Of a stretch of DNA of 38,008 nucleotides, positions 35,395 to 38,008 are shown one piece after another. The notes under the pieces are model-generated. The model was not told where the DNA came from. It saw only the letters and a list, made by a program, of their open reading frames with translations, and did no database searches. The stretch lies in assembly GCA_903899985.1 (NCBI GenBank), contig CAIULL010000225.1:1-38008 (forward strand), given 5' to 3'. Source of the stretch: an uncultured Schlesneria sp. Lineage in GTDB: Bacteria > Planctomycetota > Planctomycetia > Planctomycetales > Planctomycetaceae. The position numbers and the translations under genes were made by a program. How positions within the stretch are numbered: the stretch's first letter is position 1; every line of letters begins with the position of its first letter.

Positions 35395-37938
35395 ATGTCG
35401 CCACAGACTCGCCAACTCGTCTTTCAGGGGACACAGTCGCAAACGATGCTGGTTTGCCACCTGGTCGCCGTGGGATTGGCCGTCGTGATGATCATCGCGT
35501 TATCGCGATACGAACGACAACTGGTTTCGCGTTCACTCGGAACGGGACTCCTTTTTCTTCGACTGGGTGTACTCGCGGTCATTTTAATGACGCTTTTGCA
35601 ACCGACCCTGAGTTGGACGCTGGAACACTCGCATGTCAGTCGTATTCTTGTCGGAATCGACGTCTCGGGCAGCATGTCGACGATCGATAAACATGCCACT
35701 CAAGCCGAGAAACTTCGTGTCGCGCGCGGACTGGAACTGATCGGTAATGCCGCACACGAAGAACGTCTTGATCGGTGGCAAAAGGCATTCGACTCGGATC
35801 AGCAACCCGACTGGGTCGATGCCGACGAAACCGATGACGAAACTCGACGTGCCGCACTGACCGAGTCCCGGCGGCAGAATCTGAAATCGATCTTTACCGA
35901 TCTCGATAAACTGCCCCGCAGTGAAATTGCCAGGCGTTTACTCACCGCGACGAAAAACCCGGTGCTTGATCAGCTCGAAAAACTCAGTCGGGTCGAATTA
36001 TTTGTTTTTGCCGGCAAGGCAGAATCGATCGAAAAGCAGCAACTGGCACACATCCTGGCGGAGCCTTCTGCCAGCCTCGAAGTTGACACGTCAGATCTTT
36101 CGCTCGGTCTGCAGCGGGGTGCGACGGGTAACGGCGAAGTGACCGGAATTATCCTTTTCACTGATGGACGAGATCACTCGCAGCAAAATCTTTCGGCGAT
36201 TGCCTCGTCGTTGAAGGCGGTCAATTCACCCGTGTATCCGGTGCTGACGGGTTCGACGTATCGCCCGAAAGACTTGTCAATTCTTCAGCTCGATTATCCG
36301 CAGACCGTCTACAAGAACGATCATCCGCAATTGAAGGTGACGCTCAGCACTCACGGTTTCGACGGAAAAACGATCGATATCGAACTGGTGCCGGAAGACA
36401 AGCCCGAGGCCACGCCGATTCGACAGTCTGTGAAATGTTCCGGGACTTCCGTCGTTGCCGAATTCGATCTTGATGCGAATGAATTGGGACGCAAGTCATA
36501 TCTTGTGCGCACGCCGGTTCAGGAAGGGGAAACACGAGATGACAACAACAGCCGCACCTTTGCCATCAGTGTCGTTGACGATCGTGCCAAAGTCCTGCTT
36601 GTCGACGGAGATGCCCGCTGGGAATTCCGCTACCTGGATGCGGCCCTGGGTCGTGATGAACGGGTTGATCTGAAGCATGTCCTGTTCGAGCAACCTCACA
36701 TCGGCGTGTTACCCGAGCCGTTCTTTCCTCGGCAATTAACGATTCCCGCCGATTCATCGGAACTGGCAGGCTCGTCCTTCGCCGACCTTGATCTTGTGAT
36801 TGTCGGAGACGTTCCCCCCGACCGATTCACCGATGCCGCCTGGAAATTGCTGCTGAAATTTGTCTCAGAAGGGGGAACCGTCGTCCTTTCGGCCGGTCAA
36901 AAACATATGCCACTGGAACATCGTTCCGCAGCACTGAACCAGTTGTTACCGATCACGAATTTGATCCCCGTCAGTCTTGTGGACAAGACACAGGAAGAAG
37001 CACCCAGGTCGCGCGGCCTCCCGCTGCAACTCAATGCCGACGGCGAACAGCAACCGATGCTGCAGTTCGCACAGGAACTCGCCCAGAACGTCGCGATCTG
37101 GAAAGGGCTACCAGGCCAGATGTGGGCCATGCTGGGCGAAGCTAAGCCAGGTTCGACCGTCTGGACGACGACACTTGTACCCGCTGGACGAGTGGACGGC
37201 TTGACCACCGATCGCAAGTTCGGAGTCATGATTCATCAGTTCGTCGGGTCGGGACAAGTTGTCTGGCTGGGAATCGACGCAACCTGGCGCTGGCGATATC
37301 GCGTCGGCGACAAATATCATCATCGTTTCTGGGCACAACTGGCCCGATGGGCCGCGACAAACAAAATGTCCGCCGGCACCGATTTTGTCAGGTTTGGTGC
37401 AGAAAAGGCCAATATCGAAATCGGACAGCCGGCGTCTTTTAAAGCCCGCTGGACACCAGCATTCTTAATGAAATTCCCCAAGCTGAAAGCACGGGCCGAA
37501 CTGTTTCGTCGAGGTGACCAGAACAATCAATCGTTCACCACGGTCGATTTGACGCCGGTCAAAGGGCAGCCACTTCAGCACGAAGGACGAGTCCTCTCAT
37601 TGCCGCCCGGCGAGTACCAGGTCCGTCTGACGGCCGAGCAGGCGATCCTCGGCGAGAAAATGATCGAAACAACATTGTATGTGGACGATAAGCCGAGCAT
37701 TGAACTTGGTGATCTGAGTGCGAACAAAGATCTGCTGACTCAAATTGCTGACGCCAGCGGTGGTCGATTGTTTCAAGCGGACGAAGTCCGTGATCTGCCT
37801 AAGATGTTTAAAAAAGTGGAATCGAAAACGACTCAATACGAAGAAATAACACTCTGGGATCGCTGGCCCTGGCTGGCAATCATATGCACACTGATGATGA
37901 CCGAATGGGTCACAAGAAAACTGAACGGACTTCCATAA
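35395..37938 (+). CDS. Membrane-anchored VWA-domain protein
   Basis: Large membrane protein of 847 residues from ATG 35395; the frame is open from TTG 35368, and ATG 35446 is another option. Two N-terminal transmembrane helices (about 18-36 and 44-68) are followed by a von Willebrand A domain with the MIDAS motif D89-V-S-G-S93-M and a later T-D-G-R-D. The middle contains Ig-like strands and a glutamine-amidotransferase-like Rossmann segment (K-V-L-L-V-D-G-D-A-R-W-E-F-R-Y, common in this planctomycete family). A last transmembrane helix (about 823-840) is followed by a short tail. These proteins usually sit in MoxR-DUF58-VWA clusters; here no such gene is adjacent, though the cluster could lie beyond the window. 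Confidence 0.88.
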   Translation: MSPQTRQLVFQGTQSQTMLVCHLVAVGLAVVMIIALSRYERQLVSRSLGTGLLFLRLGVLAVILMTLLQPTLSWTLEHSHVSRILVGIDVSGSMSTIDKHATQAEKLRVARGLELIGNAAHEERLDRWQKAFDSDQQPDWVDADETDDETRRAALTESRRQNLKSIFTDLDKLPRSEIARRLLTATKNPVLDQLEKLSRVELFVFAGKAESIEKQQLAHILAEPSASLEVDTSDLSLGLQRGATGNGEVTGIILFTDGRDHSQQNLSAIASSLKAVNSPVYPVLTGSTYRPKDLSILQLDYPQTVYKNDHPQLKVTLSTHGFDGKTIDIELVPEDKPEATPIRQSVKCSGTSVVAEFDLDANELGRKSYLVRTPVQEGETRDDNNSRTFAISVVDDRAKVLLVDGDARWEFRYLDAALGRDERVDLKHVLFEQPHIGVLPEPFFPRQLTIPADSSELAGSSFADLDLVIVGDVPPDRFTDAAWKLLLKFVSEGGTVVLSAGQKHMPLEHRSAALNQLLPITNLIPVSLVDKTQEEAPRSRGLPLQLNADGEQQPMLQFAQELAQNVAIWKGLPGQMWAMLGEAKPGSTVWTTTLVPAGRVDGLTTDRKFGVMIHQFVGSGQVVWLGIDATWRWRYRVGDKYHHRFWAQLARWAATNKMSAGTDFVRFGAEKANIEIGQPASFKARWTPAFLMKFPKLKARAELFRRGDQNNQSFTTVDLTPVKGQPLQHEGRVLSLPPGEYQVRLTAEQAILGEKMIETTLYVDDKPSIELGDLSANKDLLTQIADASGGRLFQADEVRDLPKMFKKVESKTTQYEEITLWDRWPWLAIICTLMMTEWVTRKLNGLP

Positions 37939-37972
37939 CCCCTCACGTAAAACTCACGACTGAAACGAAACC

Positions 37973-37993
37973 CCACCCCCCCTGCGGGGGTGG
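37973..37993 (+). terminator. GC-rich hairpin after the VWA gene
   Basis: The stem CCACCCCC (37973-37980) pairs with GGGGGTGG (37986-37993) across a 5-nt loop, 35 nt past the VWA stop. TTAACGGG follows rather than a T-run, so it is a likely transcript end but not a textbook terminator. Confidence 0.5.
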
Positions 37994-38008
37994 TTAACGG
38001 GCCTTTGC

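Overview
The window looks like chromosomal DNA of a planctomycete (Planctomycetota, Planctomycetales-like). The signs are a DUF1559 protein with a type IV prepilin-like N-terminus, a tandem DUF1080 protein, a two-ended membrane-anchored VWA protein, an ABC permease fused to an M1 peptidase, small lipoproteins and long gene-poor spacers. No rRNA, tRNA, CRISPR array, transposase or phage gene is visible. The assignment is by gene content only.

Layout. 1-4510: an intrinsic terminator and a REP-like inverted repeat at the left edge, then a di-heme cytochrome c peroxidase, a YceH-family protein, a B12-binding radical SAM (DUF4080) protein, and a convergent Hsp20 gene sharing a bidirectional terminator. 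5264-13128: a zinc-ribbon M48 metalloprotease, a DUF1801 protein, and an ABC ATPase followed by a permease/M1-aminopeptidase fusion. 13601-19760: a small lipoprotein and the DUF1559 protein, a 1.3-kb gene-poor spacer, a small membrane protein, a MoxR-like AAA ATPase and a DUF1080 protein. 19888-31088: a signalling island. On the minus strand it holds a universal stress protein (USP), two tandem c'-like cytochromes and a histidine kinase with a CxxCH sensory domain. On the plus strand it holds a PAS-rich hybrid kinase, an NtrC-type sigma-54 activator, two USPs, and a USP fused to a GspE/PilB-type secretion ATPase. 31105-34259: an S1/P1 nuclease divergent from a secreted helical protein plus a YfdX-family protein. 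34260-38008: a 35-bp perfect inverted-repeat element, a Nudix hydrolase and a VWA membrane protein.

The main proposal is that 19888-34259 contains a local sigma-54 stress regulon. Three -24/-12-like sites with exact GG-N10-GC spacing lie upstream of the minus-strand USP, the plus-strand USP/USP/USP-GspE run, and the helical-protein/YfdX pair. Two of them are preceded by a 28-bp motif identical at 22 positions, in the same orientation, where an enhancer-binding protein would sit; the third has a weaker version at nearly the same distance as one of these. The only visible enhancer-binding protein gene (26435-27880) lies in the middle. The plus-strand USP start codon is 17 nt beyond a strong intrinsic terminator, so its transcripts must read through that terminator, which suggests attenuation or a short sigma-54-dependent RNA. 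The promoter and enhancer calls come from reading by eye, without statistics.
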